Below are positions 31,441 to 42,451 of a stretch of 64,000 nucleotides of DNA, one piece after another (position 1 is the first letter of the stretch; each line of letters starts with the position of its first letter). The notes under the pieces were generated by a model. The model was given only the letters and a program-made list of their open reading frames with translations, did no database searches and was not told where the DNA came from. Position numbers and translations under genes: made by a program. Origin of the DNA: Acheta domesticus (Eukaryota > Arthropoda > Insecta > Orthoptera > Gryllidae); assembly GCA_031308135.1 (NCBI GenBank), contig JAHLJT010009355.1, forward strand, positions 3,223,217 to 3,287,216. Direction: 5' to 3'.

Positions 31441-33523
31441 AAGCGCTTATGAACCCCACCACGTTCAGCTGTTCCAAACATGATTAACATTGGTGGAAGG
31501 GTCAGGAGATACTACAAGTACTTTTCTACCTGAAAATCCGAGTGTCTGCGTGAGTCCAAGTGTGTCTCGCATAACTCTCTCGGATTAGAAGTTTTTCAGC
31601 AGAATCTTCGTATACACGTCAGGAGTAAAATCTTTAATTTTTTTCTCATGGAGTTAATGTGGAAGGTTTCCCACATAGTTGTACGCTGCTTAAAGTACTG
31701 TGTCGACAGAGCAGTGCGTGAAAGATCAGAAATTAAAGTCAACTAGCGTACCCGTGCGAGAACTCTCGCATGTTAGATCTTGAATTAATGATTATGCAAA
31801 TAAACCTCGTCAGACTGCACAAACTACGGTGTTAACAGAAAGCGTTAATAAAGATAGTCAAATCTAAGCCTTCTAAGCGTGTCGCCACAAAAATTGCTAC
31901 CAGCAGAAAGGGCTGAAATATCGAGGTGGCCTTGATAGTATTGAAGCGTGGAACCGAAAAGTTAATTGAATGGATCGGAAATATTTATCTTGTAGATTAT
32001 GATGTGAAAAACGTTTCTTTGAAGGCCTTTGGCCTCAAAATTTTACTTTTTAAGGCTCTAAACGCTTTGTTTACGAGTTATTTGCCGATATAGGTTGACA
32101 TGTGATGCGGGTTGCATTTTACATGAATATTTCGATGCGTTTTTTTTGAAGAAATCATTCATATTTTTAAAGTCAAAGTGCAATTCGTCAGGTCTCCTTG
32201 AAATTCTCTTTCTTTAGAGACCTCATTTATATTGATTGGTTGCTTGTGAGACCCGCAAAGGGGAGGTATACAACTGAAATAATATAGGAGACGATAAAAG
32301 TGTTTAAAATTGAAACATCATATTTCCATCACAATGAACGCATATTTACAACATAAGATTATTATTTTAATCTTACAGTATTGTAAGTTCTATCAGTTGA
32401 TACAGAAACGGAACATTTTACCACAAATGAGGTCATTGAGAAATATGTCAATCTAGTCGGAAACATTGCCGACTTTCAAAGTGCTTTTCTTTCATAATAA
32501 ATTTCACACAAATATAAAATAAAAAAATAAAATCAACAATTTCCATAATTTATTTCGAAAAATTTATAGCTCGGAGGAAAAAACTTACGAATAAAATGTG
32601 TAAAATTAAGAATTTTCAAAAAGTTGATTGAACACGATTTAGTCTTATTCCGTGAAGTAAGATTAAGTAAATGGTTGAAAATGTATTAATTTTTATTTGT
32701 TTTAAAATCGCTTTTAAATTCATGATGAAAAACTTTGGATATCAAATTTTATATTTAAATAAATTACTAAAAAATATATGTAAATTAGCGTTCCAAGGAA
32801 ATAATATGGTTAATTAGAAAATTTTATAGTATTAAAACCTAAAAATTCGTTTTGAAAAAACTGATTTGCTATTCACATAATTGAAACTGTAAACTTTGCA
32901 ACGAGATACCTTGATAATATATCCAGATGACTGCTAGACCTTTTGTAAGAAATAAGATAGCTTAGTTGAAGTAGTTATCTGTCAAGAGTAAAAGAGACTT
33001 ATATGAAACTGACATCCTTAATGAGTGAACGTATGAGTACCGTCAGTCACCGAAGATATTTATTAACCCACCAAAGAGACCTCGTTTGCCTGTGGAGAGG
33101 CTTGATATATGCATCAGAAATGTTTTAATGTTGACGTGGGCAGTGCCATATCACTTTTATACTCAATCTAATTGAGACGAACAGCTCAACTCTACTGACA
33201 AGACTGTTCCTCAACAGAGGGAAATGGAGTGGTGAAAAATATGGTAAATAGGAATCTAAGTGAATTTCTTCGAAGTAATCCATGTTTTCTCGTGAGAGTT
33301 CATAGTTCTACGAGAAAGTTTCCTATCACCAGAAAAATGCCTGGTGATAGGATCACAAAGTTAAAAGCTTCCCTACTCGCACTATTTCTTCGCGTGTGGT
33401 CTGGAATTCGGTTAACTATGAGGGGTTTTGATTTTCAACTTGGACATATAGGGAAAGCAACTGAAGACAATAGGTGATATGAATAAAAATAAGCTATTAC
33501 TTTTTTCTTGAGTTTTCGTAAGT
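31441..33523. other. mostly AT-rich, no gene; one dispersed repeat inside
   Basis: The segment 32125-32290 repeats 21450-21640 (AAAGTCAAAGTGCAATTCGT, TTCTCTTTCTTTAGAGACCT, TAGGAGACGAT). The remainder shows no recognisable frame or terminal repeats. The open frame at 33229-33477 has no recognised domain. Confidence 0.5.
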
Positions 33524-33616
33524 AATATCACGAGAAGTGCTGTGCTAGCCGGTAAATTCACGACTCGCGTAGCGAGGAGTAAATTTACCGGCTAGCACAG
33601 CACTTCGAGTGATATT
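33524..33616. repeat. 93-bp near-perfect hairpin
   Basis: Arms share AAGTGCTGTGCTAGCCGGTA and extend outward to AATATCAC and inward to a loop near GCGTAGCGAG. About 40 bp per arm pair with few mismatches. Probably a tiny MITE or a palindrome end; no coding potential. Confidence 0.85.
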
Positions 33617-34484
33617 TAGTGTGACTATTTCACGAATAAACACATTACATGATTTGAAAGGATAATTTAAATCACAGGAATTACGAAAAAGGGAAATTTT
33701 ACTCAAAATTACAACCGAAAAATGAAAACGTTTCATTCAGCTCCGACTTATCACTGCCTCCTGGAATAACTTAAAATCAAGTAACATTTGAATAACAGTT
33801 TAATACAGAAAATGATTTCAAATATGTTTCAATTTTGTGGTAATAAAACTTTCAAAAAACAATAATAACAAGGCTACTTAAAAGAACATTTATTACAAGC
33901 ACAATCGTTAAAGTCGTATGAAGTTGTTTTCCAAGTCTTGCCCTTCTGTGTAAGTATTTGAAATCGAAGATGTACAAGATGAATTAGCAGCGGAATTCGT
34001 CGATTTCGAATGTATTGAACACACGTGTGCACTCATTATAGTATTTTCCTGAATAATTTTTGATGTAACGTTCCACAGTGTTTTGTCAGCATATTCTTCG
34101 TACTCTTCACCACCTAATCTTCGTATATTAATTACCTAAAATATGTGTAAATTCCTCATTTGTAGTTTGTGCTGTCCATTTGTATTTTCTTTCTTCACAA
34201 AATTCTTGAAATTGCTTCCACACGCTTTCTTGGTTCCTTTCGCTGTTTTTCGTAACTGAATTTTTAATATTATACTCTATTTCAGAGTTTTAAACATAAC
34301 CCAAACGTCACATTATATTGATGTACACAAGCTATTTTGGAGGTAAAAAAAGTTAAACAAGCTGATGGCGATAAACATCTGGGATTGGTTTAATTTGAAT
34401 ATATCTTTGCTTACCATTGGCTACTTACGACGCGGACAGACATGAGTGAAATAGTCAAAGTAATTGCTTCAAACAGTATGAACA
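33617..34484. other. AT-rich stretch, no feature seen
   Basis: No frame, repeat end or RNA signal recognised. Confidence 0.5.
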
Positions 34485-35036
34485 AAAGATGCGAGTAATG
34501 GCTCTTATTTTTAGCAATTTCTCCATTGGTGAGAAACTGTTCAGCCGAGGAGCAATTGCTTACTTTTCATATGAATAAATTAGAGAATTTGCTTCTAGTG
34601 CGAAGTATTTATTTCGAATTTTCGGAGGAACCTCTGTAGGTGACTCACATCGTATTATGGATACAAGAGAGGTTATACACAGCTGTTGTGAGCTGGTTGT
34701 GAGGTTTTAGGCAGTGAGTGAATGAATTATGGAAGGTTTCCTACGATTTCGTCAACAATGCACGACAATTGTACCACTTAACCTAACACGGTTGATACCA
34801 TCAGGAAGAAGCGCGCGACGCCATGATGGAAAGACCACGCGCGGCGTGTGGGAGCGTAGACAAACAAAACGGACGAAAATCGACCAATCGCAACAGATCA
34901 GTTAGTGAACAATTAATTACGCAGAGAGAGATGTAAATGCTTCGAGTTTCACTAAACTATTTATTCATATGAAGAGAAGCAATTACATATGAGAAGTAGG
35001 ATTTCCTACGTGAATAGTAGTTCCTACTTGCACATG
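34485..35036 (+). repeat. 0.54-kb dispersed repeat, copy B
   Basis: Same block order as 28085-28609 with scattered substitutions and small indels. Ends at AATAGTAGTTCCTACTTGCA. It lacks the hairpin element present at the end of copy A, and has a small extra GC-rich insert (CACGCGCGGCGTGTGG) near 34840. Confidence 0.75.
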
Positions 35037-35740
35037 TGCTGGAGTACTTACTCATTTTTATTCATATCACCCAATGTCTGTACAAAATCCAGACATCAGA
35101 TATGATAGTAACAAATCATCCAACATCTATGTACACCTAGATAGTGTACATCTTTGGAAAATATAGACCACGTGGACACCGTGTTGCAACCGCCAAAGTA
35201 GGGGAGATCGGTAATTATTATTTTATTCAATTCCCTTTCTGACAAAACAATTTTGATAAAATAAGTGGTGTCTGGAAAAAATTGAGAACTTATTGCACGT
35301 TTTTCGGGGTTAACTGGTCCCCCTACAGAAGCACAGTAGTAATTCGATATGAATATAGAATTTATAACTGAATTTGAATTCATGCATGCGTACATTCATT
35401 CATACTGCAATAGCATACTTGTTTGATATCTATTTTTTCACTGTATTGTTTTTCAAATGGAGTATCTGTCCGTCTTTCCGTCTGGGAAGGACGAGACTCC
35501 TAGAGAAAACAAGAGCCCAGGGCAATAAATCCACAGAAGGACACAGAAAGTTTTCTAGTGCGCACATGATCGGAGTGAAGGGCGAGCAAACAAAGGTAAT
35601 TCATTTTGTTCCCTTCCCTACCGGTCCGTAGCGAATTAGGGAAGGCGCCGTGCAGCCCTGCGCGACTGGGCGAGCGTCGAGAGCGGGACAGATTTGTGGC
35701 GTCGAAAGCGGAGGACGAGGCAGGCCACTCATCGTATATG
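35037..35740. other. no firm feature
   Basis: The open frames here are short. GC-rich sequence at 35640-35730 directly precedes the I-like fragment and might be more of it, too decayed to read. Confidence 0.4.
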
Positions 35741-35756
35741 TCAAATCTGAGCACAC

Positions 35757-36550
35757 AAAGATCGGCCAAATTCCTTCTCACATAGGCATCCAGGGCAATG
35801 AAGAAGCGGATGCAGCAGCGAAAGCAGCAATCGGTCTTCCCTAAATTGAAACTGAAGCTGGAGGCTCACTTCCTGACCTTCAAAATTACCTCTCACTTGC
35901 GGTTAAGAAGCTTCGGGACCGGAACTGGAAAATGTTGCCTTCTAAATTACATGCAATGGGAAGAATACCAAGGAATCCCCATTACGTCAATTAGTCTTAG
36001 TAGAAGACATCAACGATTATAACGAGACTGCGTATAAATGATTTTAAGCTTAGCCATAAGCTACCTGTGATGAAGAAGACTACTGCCTGATCTTTGCCTA
36101 AATTGTCGATCTCCCTGTATCGACTAAGCACTTCAGTTGTTGATTGCCATGCAACGAAGACCGATAGAGGAAGTCTCAACATTAATAGTGATCTTCATTG
36201 TATATTCAACTCCTACTCGGGCCACATGAAGATTATTCAACTGCTTACCAATTTTCATCTGTTAAATTTAATTTAACAATTGAGTGCTTTATTGATGATT
36301 TTATCTCTAATGTAGGGATAATGTGTGTTCCCTGTAATTGTATGTGTGTCACTATTGTATATTTTTGTAAGTACTGTATTTTTGTAATTGTGGTCGCTAA
36401 TGATACCCTTGCTTCCAAGTGATCCTGATTGAAATGAGTGATTATGATTCAAATTTGGCGCCGTCCGTGTAATTCAATTATTTCCCTCCCTCCTGCTCGG
36501 CCAATGATAGTTGTTTCTGGGGCGACCTTAAATAAATAATTAAAAAAAGA
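35757..36550 (+). pseudogene. I-like non-LTR element 3' end (RNase H tail, zinc-knuckle region)
   Basis: The frame starts with IPSHIGIQGNEEADAAAKAA, the C-terminal part of the RNase H domain of I/Jockey-group elements (WIPSH.GI.GNE.AD). This would remove RNA from the RNA/DNA hybrid. A degenerate segment follows with MKKTTA-like, C..C and DCHAT remnants near 36070-36160. The 3' end is GACCTTAAATAAATAATT and an A-run at 36546. The same family lies on the minus strand at 59620-60330, where the reading is better. The 3' untranslated part is interrupted by a 104-bp repeat at 36404-36510. Confidence 0.75.
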
Positions 36551-37023
36551 CCAATCATAGGGACAGTTACTGTAAAACAGATGAAGGGCGCAAAGAGGTC
36601 GCGGAGGAAGAGAGTGCTCGCGCGCGCCGATTCGCTCCTCAGAGATTAGTGTTAATGGGAAGGAAAGGCGTAGCGATGCCCAGCGCTTAGTCGATTAGGA
36701 AGGCAATAAATCGTCAAATCAATAGGAAAGAAACCACCCAACGCGCAAAGGAGATATGCCCCCGTGCGCGAGTCGAGGGCGTCAACTGCGTCGCAAAGCG
36801 AAGAGTGACCCATTTCAAATAACCAATCAAATGACCCATCGCCAGGAGCACTTGGAAGAAACGAGTATCATTGGCCGAGAAGAAAGAAAGGAAGTAATTG
36901 AATTACACGAACGGCGCCAAATTTGAATCATAATCACTCATTTGAATCAGGATCACTTGGAAACAAGAGTATCATTGGCCGAGCAGGAAGGAGGGAAATA
37001 ATTAAATTACACGAACTGCGCCA
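36404..37023. repeat. 104-bp repeat: one inverted copy plus a tandem pair
   Basis: A unit containing CAAGTGATCCTGATTGAAAT, GATTCAAATTTGGCGCCGT and CTGCTCGGCCAATGATA occurs once at 36404-36510. It recurs in reverse complement as a full copy at 36868-36968 and a partial second copy to 37023. In the I-like 3' region the single copy is bracketed by AATGATA on both sides, as if inserted there. Between the inverted copies lie about 357 bp of partly GC-rich, unassigned sequence. Confidence 0.75.
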
Positions 37024-37851
37024 AAATGTCTCCCGTTTGGACGTCTCATTCTTTTCATATCCACAAAAGACGGTTTTAAAGCACACACCCAAATAGAACA
37101 AGCAACTGAGAGACCGTACACCATTTGCTTCATGAATCGTAAGATCGAAGCAAACTGCTGATGCACATCAACGTAACAAACTTTACATAAAACCGGCACG
37201 AGATCTATAATGTTCACGCGTCCTGAGATGTATGGCAGAATAGAGGGCCTGTAGAGCCTGGTATAAAGTGAAATCAACAGCGATTGTTTCTGGGTCGAAA
37301 GAGCACGTAGCCAAAACAGTTCAGTCAGTGGCGGATTTTCAGAGACAAGAGAGGCCAGGCCTCCCCACAAAATTGATTAGCAACGCTAAAAGATACAATT
37401 TTTTTAACCTAAAAACTGTTATAATTAACTTCGTCCAAAATGGACAAACGTGTTTACGGCTGGCGAGTATACTTTAAAAGTCGTTTCTCTCGCTGAAAAC
37501 ATAGCTGTTACAATTCAAAATGGAGCCAAGCAGTGCTATGCGTCACATGTTGGTAGTACCACCAACTACTAGCATTGCTTGTGCCTGCAGGATACTGGCG
37601 CGGCGGACCAAGCTGACGCGCGCCTGCCTGTTGCCATGACAACGTCCGTCAACCAATAAGAAAAGAGAAGTTCGTTTTGTCCAGCTTTGAGTTGGTTTGC
37701 ACGGAGGCTCTCGCGCGTCTGGCCGCCTCCTGCAAAGGCGTGTTGCGGTCATAGACAGTGGGTGCCTGTGGATGGTATGGGAACCATTGCGTGGAAGACC
37801 CAATATTTCAGTGGACACAATAAAATCTTTTTTCTCGGAGAATCCTAAGGA
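37024..37851. other. no recognised gene; GC-rich patch at 37590-37780
   Basis: The patch contains CCAATAAG (37653) and several GCGCG steps and might be promoter-like. The frame 37697-37894 runs into the first satellite unit and looks fortuitous. Confidence 0.35.
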
Positions 37852-38908
37852 GAAATTATTAAATCAGTTATTTTATTTGAATTGTCGCCAATAACAGTTT
37901 ACCAGTAATCCAAAGGTCATTGACTTTCAACTTCACATTATGATTCCCTGCCTAGATTTGTCTGGGCTTCAAACCAACCTTCGCCACTGCTTCAGTATGT
38001 TATCGCGAAGTTCTGAGGTGACCTGCAGAAATTATTAAATCAGTTATTTTATTTGAATTGTCGCCAATAACAGTTTACCAGTAATCCAAAGGTCATTGAC
38101 TTTCAACTTCACATTATGATTCCCTGCCTAGATTTGTCTGGGCTTCAAACCACCCTTCGCCACTGCTTCAGTATGTTATCGCGAAGTTCTGAGGTGACCT
38201 GCAGAAATTATTAAATCAGTTATTTATTTGAATTGTCGCCAATAACAGTTTACCAGTAATCCAAAGGTCATTGACTTTCAACTTCACATTATGATTCCCT
38301 GCCTAGATTTGTCTGGGCTTCAAACCACCCTTCGCCACTGCTTCAGTATGTTATCGCGAAGTTCTGAGGTGACCTGCAGAAATTATTAAATCAGTTATTT
38401 TATTTGAATTGTCGCCAATAACAGTTTACCAGTAATCCAAAGGTCATTGACTTTCAACTTCACATTATGATTCCCTGCCTGGATTTGTCTGGGCTTGAAA
38501 CCACCCTTCGCCACTGCTTCAGTATGTTATCGCGAAGTTCTGAGGTGACCTGCAGAAATTATTAAATCAGTTATTTTATTTGAATTGTCGCCAATAACAG
38601 TTTACCAGTAATCCAAAGGTCATTGACTTTCAACTTCACATTATGATTCCCTGCCTAGATTTGTCTGGGCTTCAAACCACCCTTCGCCACTGCTTCAGTA
38701 TGTTATCGCGAAAGTTCTGAGGTGACCTGCAGAAATTATTAAATCAGTTATTTTATTTGAATTGTCGCCTAATAACAGTTTACCAGTAATCCAAAGGTCA
38801 TTGACTTTCAACTTCACATTATGATTCCCTGCCTAGATTTGTCTGGGCTTCAAACCACCCTTCGCCACTGCTTCAGTATGTTATCGCGAAGTTCTGAGGG
38901 GACCTGCA
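37852..38908 (+). repeat. satellite array, six units of about 176 bp
   Basis: Unit starts (GAAATTATTAAATCAG) fall at 37852, 38028, 38204, 38379, 38555 and 38732, i.e. periods of 176, 176, 175, 176 and 177 bp. The units differ by only a handful of substitutions and 1-bp indels. Each ends GAGGTGACCTGCA with a PstI-type CTGCAG junction; the last reads GAGGGGACCTGCAG and stops at unrelated GC-rich DNA. The first unit lacks the CA of the junction. No frame is conserved. Confidence 0.97.
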
Positions 38909-39490
38909 GCCGCGCCGGAACGAGCCAACGGCAATTTCGGCAGCACGAAATCTCTCCCGGAGGGTCGCGCGGTCAAACTGTGCACCACTAGATGTACTTC
39001 TAGCCAAACGTAAAATTGCTGACGTCTGCCATCATTTCGGAAATTAATGCAAAAATCACGCTGGTTATATTCGGATTAAATTTGTCTCTAGTGGTCTCTT
39101 CCAGCTTTGTTTCGGTCGTTACCTCTACAAGTGGCTACTGAGCTCCTGTTACTGACTGGCTGGGACTTCAAGGTTGCCATTTTTGTTGTAGATGTTCTTC
39201 TATCAAGGATTTCAATAGTACTGATACCACTGCCCTTTAACTTAGTAACCAAACCGTCTCAAAATTGGATGTTAAATTTGTCTTTTCCGTTAGTTTTATC
39301 TGTTTCCTTAGTTTTAGTTTCAATGATGTTACGATATGAGAAATTTGATTTATGAATACGTTCATTACTTTTATCATTTTCCCGTGTCAAGAGAATAATA
39401 TATGCCCCTTTTAAAAATGATATGGTGTGTACGAATTGGACCAGAGACAGAGCTAGTGTTCCACCCGAGTTTTTGTCTTCTAAGAATGTT
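38909..39490. other. no recognised feature
   Basis: A GC-rich edge follows the satellite, then AT-rich sequence. The 82-codon frame at 39107-39355 is hydrophobic and unconvincing. Confidence 0.45.
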
Positions 39491-40045
39491 TTATTGATTG
39501 CTAGTGATTCCGGGCGCGTTAACTACTGAGATCTTCAGTTCCCATTAGTCCCGGAAGTGTATTGTTTTCATCGGGAGGTGGCGGTGATCTTCCCCGACTG
39601 GATGGCGAGATCCGGCGCCGACCTACCGTCGACTAGAGGAGTTTTCCCCTAAACAGTTATCTCCCACCAGTGGGGCACCGCCCCAGCCGAGACAAGACCC
39701 GACCGGTCTCCCGACGTGTGTGGTAGTGTAGTGCATGTTAGTGTGTGTGTGTGTGTGTGTGTGTAAAACTTTGCGGGTAGTACAAGGAAGGAAAGATCGC
39801 GCGCAATCCATGACCCGTTTGTTAGGGTACTACTCCGGCATTCGGCTGGTGTTAATCGGAAAAAAACATGGAAAACTACCGATCAGAGTAGCTGGCTGCT
39901 AGAATTCTTCTCCAGACAGCGACTGAGTTCGATCTAGCTGGCAAGCTAGTGTGAAAAATCCTGTCTCTGTCAGGATTCGAACCTAGGACCTCCCGGTCAG
40001 AGGCACTGCAGTGACATCAGCTGATGCACTAAGCCACATCTCCCG
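39491..40045 (-). mobile_element. tRNA-derived SINE, copy 3
   Basis: Same family as 1842-2374. The tRNA-like head is the best preserved of the minus-strand copies: an intact B box on the minus strand (GGTTCGAATCC at 39983-39973) and an A-box region GTGGCTTAGTGCATCAGCTG near 40038-40018. A (TG)n run of about 24 bp has expanded inside the body (39740-39763). Target duplication not resolved. Confidence 0.85.
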
Positions 40046-40143
40046 ATTCTGATAATATGACCTTGAAAATCGTTCCTAGAACTTGTGGAGTTCTCTATGT
40101 TTTTCTTCCCTTACTAAGAAAATCTAACTTTGGAATATAGTTT

Positions 40144-40800
40144 TTGAAAGGAAAGTTGTTCCTCCGTCATTCATTTCAGGCAATTGCAGGTCAGAATATG
40201 GGCGACCGCGTGGAATATACGCAGAGAATCATGAATTCATCATACAGTACAATATATCGAGAAATTAGGGATTTGCAATCTACAGAAACAGAGAAATATC
40301 TAACTTTGGCTCTCCCCACTTCCATTACTAGAGTAATCGCTCAAATCAGGATGTCCAGTGACAAAGAAATCAACATCAATAGTAGAAATATGTGACACAA
40401 AATACATTCAGATTCAATCTGCTCCACTATGTAAAAAGAATACTGATAAAAACCTGAATCATATTTTATAAGAGTGCCCATATATTAAGGACTTAGAAGA
40501 CATACCAAAATTATGTATTATCCTTTCGAAATTGCCTCATTAAACCAAACTCTGAAATATCTAAAACTCTGTAGAATTTTATTTCATCAATTCTGAAATT
40601 ATGAGCATTTATCATAAATGAATAGTTCAAGCTAAATTCCACAGGTTGCCTCACTTGATACAGGTTGTTTTGTATATATTTGTATATTCCGTTGTCTTAA
40701 TTCTTTTGTATCTTATGTTATTATATTATTTTGTTATTGTGTTATTTTATTATTTACATTTGTTGTGTTATTTATGTTGTATCCTGTGCTAACTATAGCT
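40144..40800 (+). pseudogene. I/R1-like element C-terminal remnant
   Basis: From 40310 the frame reads LALPTSITRVIAQIRMSS. Then, in a second frame near 40415, there is PLCKKNTDKNLNHIL followed after a stop by ECPYIKDLEDIP. This resembles the post-RNase H tail of I- and R1-type elements, with a C...H..C zinc-binding pattern (...C.C......E...H....CP.Y...R). It is interrupted by stops and frame changes. AT-rich 3' sequence follows to about 40800. It is a different family from the copies at 35757 and 59620. Confidence 0.55.
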
Positions 40801-41067
40801 CAACCAAGCGAAGAATGAAGGAGGTGATTGCGGCACGTCGTGGTACTAAAAGTGTAAACACGGGTCTGTACAGTCAGTGTCAGCTAACAAAAGTCGCGTG
40901 AAGCATGAAGCGAGTTGTTTATGGGTGTAGCTTTGGGAAATGCGAGTTATGGATGAATTCAAAAATTTTGTATTCTTCTGCATTCATCTTTTTTTACTTT
41001 ATGCAATAAAGTACCAAAACATTAAATTTACTGCCACAAGTATTTGAAATATTCATTACAATATTTT

Positions 41068-41326
41068 AGAGTATTTGGATGTAGAACATACTATAGGAAT
41101 GATGATATATCCAGAAAAAAAATTGATAAGAGAGCAAAACAAGCTATCTTCGTAAGTTATTAGAAAAAATAGAAAAGCTTATCGTCTTTTTGATATAGAA
41201 GATAAAGTAATTCATGGGAGTGGAGATGTAATATTTTTAGAAAATGAGAAAGAATTAATAAAAGAAAAAGATTGTCATGTAGAAAATTTTAATTGGTTCG
41301 CAATTTCTAACAGTAACGAACCATAG
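41068..41326 (+). pseudogene. Ty1/copia integrase C-terminal scrap
   Basis: Reads VFGCRTYYRNDDISRKKIDK then RAKQAIFVSY, and after a stop and frame change NRKAYRLFDIEDKV and GDVIFLEN. This is the conserved stretch at the end of copia integrase (FGC.AY......KLD.k.....F.GY......Y.l.d........DV.F.E). Only about 85 codons survive, with no LTR, protease or RT nearby. Confidence 0.8.
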
Positions 41327-41797
41327 TAAAGACTAATGAAGTAAGAAATATTGAGGAATATTCATTACGGTGGTAATTGCTTCTTAGGTAATAAGAATTT
41401 GATTTGGTATATATTCTGAGAAACTACTTAAGTTAAATTAAATGATTTACAAGTGCATGAATGTTACTGTACAAATTGTGTGTTCATCAAAGGAATTCAA
41501 TCAAAACTGAATTATTCTACCGAAAAAAATAACATTTTATTTCTTCTAATATGAGGTGCAGACACGTCCAAATACAGTTAAAATATTAATTGGGGAGATA
41601 ACAGAATTGTGACAAAATAAAGGGGGCAATAAAGGGGGTTTCGCAGGGTCCCATTTTTTATTGGATTTGAGTGTCCTTATATTTCCGTCTCTGTCGCTTC
41701 GGCTGTAAACACAAACGGTGGCGCGCTCGTGTAAACATCATTCTCAACTTGGTGGAGTTATACCTATTCCACGAGAAGTTGTTTGTAATGAAATTGT
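41327..41797. other. no feature seen
   Basis: AT-rich sequence between the copia scrap and the unidentified frame. Confidence 0.5.
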
Positions 41798-42451
41798 TTA
41801 TGATAGAGCTGTGAATAAACACAGCAATTTGTAATAGTTTAATCGTGTAAACCAATTACTAATAAAATTGAATTGAATTGAATATAGGCGATCAATGCAT
41901 AATGCATCTTTTGTTTTAAAAGTGTCGTATTCATTGGACCTACTAGATGTGGCAAGGGAATATATTGTAGGCCCAGAACCTGGAATAATCCTAATGGACT
42001 TACCATTCATTACTGGACAGCCAGTGCCGAAGCTAATTGCGTTACCAGGAGTCTGAATAATTATCCCTGCGATGCCAACCCTAACCCCGTTATGCGTGTC
42101 CATTTGATAAAGATCTACAAGCACTCGAGTGCTACCGCTACCTGCATTACTACCAGATCCACTGTAACATAAGGAAGCGAAAATCTCGTCTTGCGGGAAT
42201 CTAGAATTGGCAACACTCTCACTGTCGCTTTAGTTAATTTCCATTAAAACCATCTCATCTGGATTCTTGTGATAATCTTGGTTCGGTCCTTCTAAGCCAG
42301 AGTCCAAATGTTTTGGGCCATATGGACCTTCAGGTGGTGTCAGCAAGAATCGAGTTGATTGAGTTGGGCGTTGACTCCACTCACTGTGTAAGATATACAG
42401 TGTGTCAACTAGCCCCTTTGGGGCACATTTTCTGATGCCAGTTTGAGGCTA
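41798..42451 (-). CDS. unidentified coding-like frame with one internal stop
   Basis: A single minus-strand frame runs from a TAG at 42451 to 41798. It is interrupted only by TAA at 42232-42230, giving about 72 then 144 codons. The residues look protein-like: RFLLTPPEGPYGPKHLDSGL and EGPNQDYHKNPDEMVL before the stop; RVLVDLYQMDTHNGVRVGIA, GTGCPVMNGKSIRIIPGSG and LATSSRSNEYDTF after it. The last 35 codons are AT-rich and probably lie outside the real coding part. I recognise no family. The stop suggests a pseudogene, a transposon or viral relic, or an exon boundary near 42230. The start is unknown. Confidence 0.4.

Noticed and set aside
37852..38908. CRISPR-like array
   Set aside because: Units are contiguous 176-bp monomers without unique spacers, and the window is eukaryotic.
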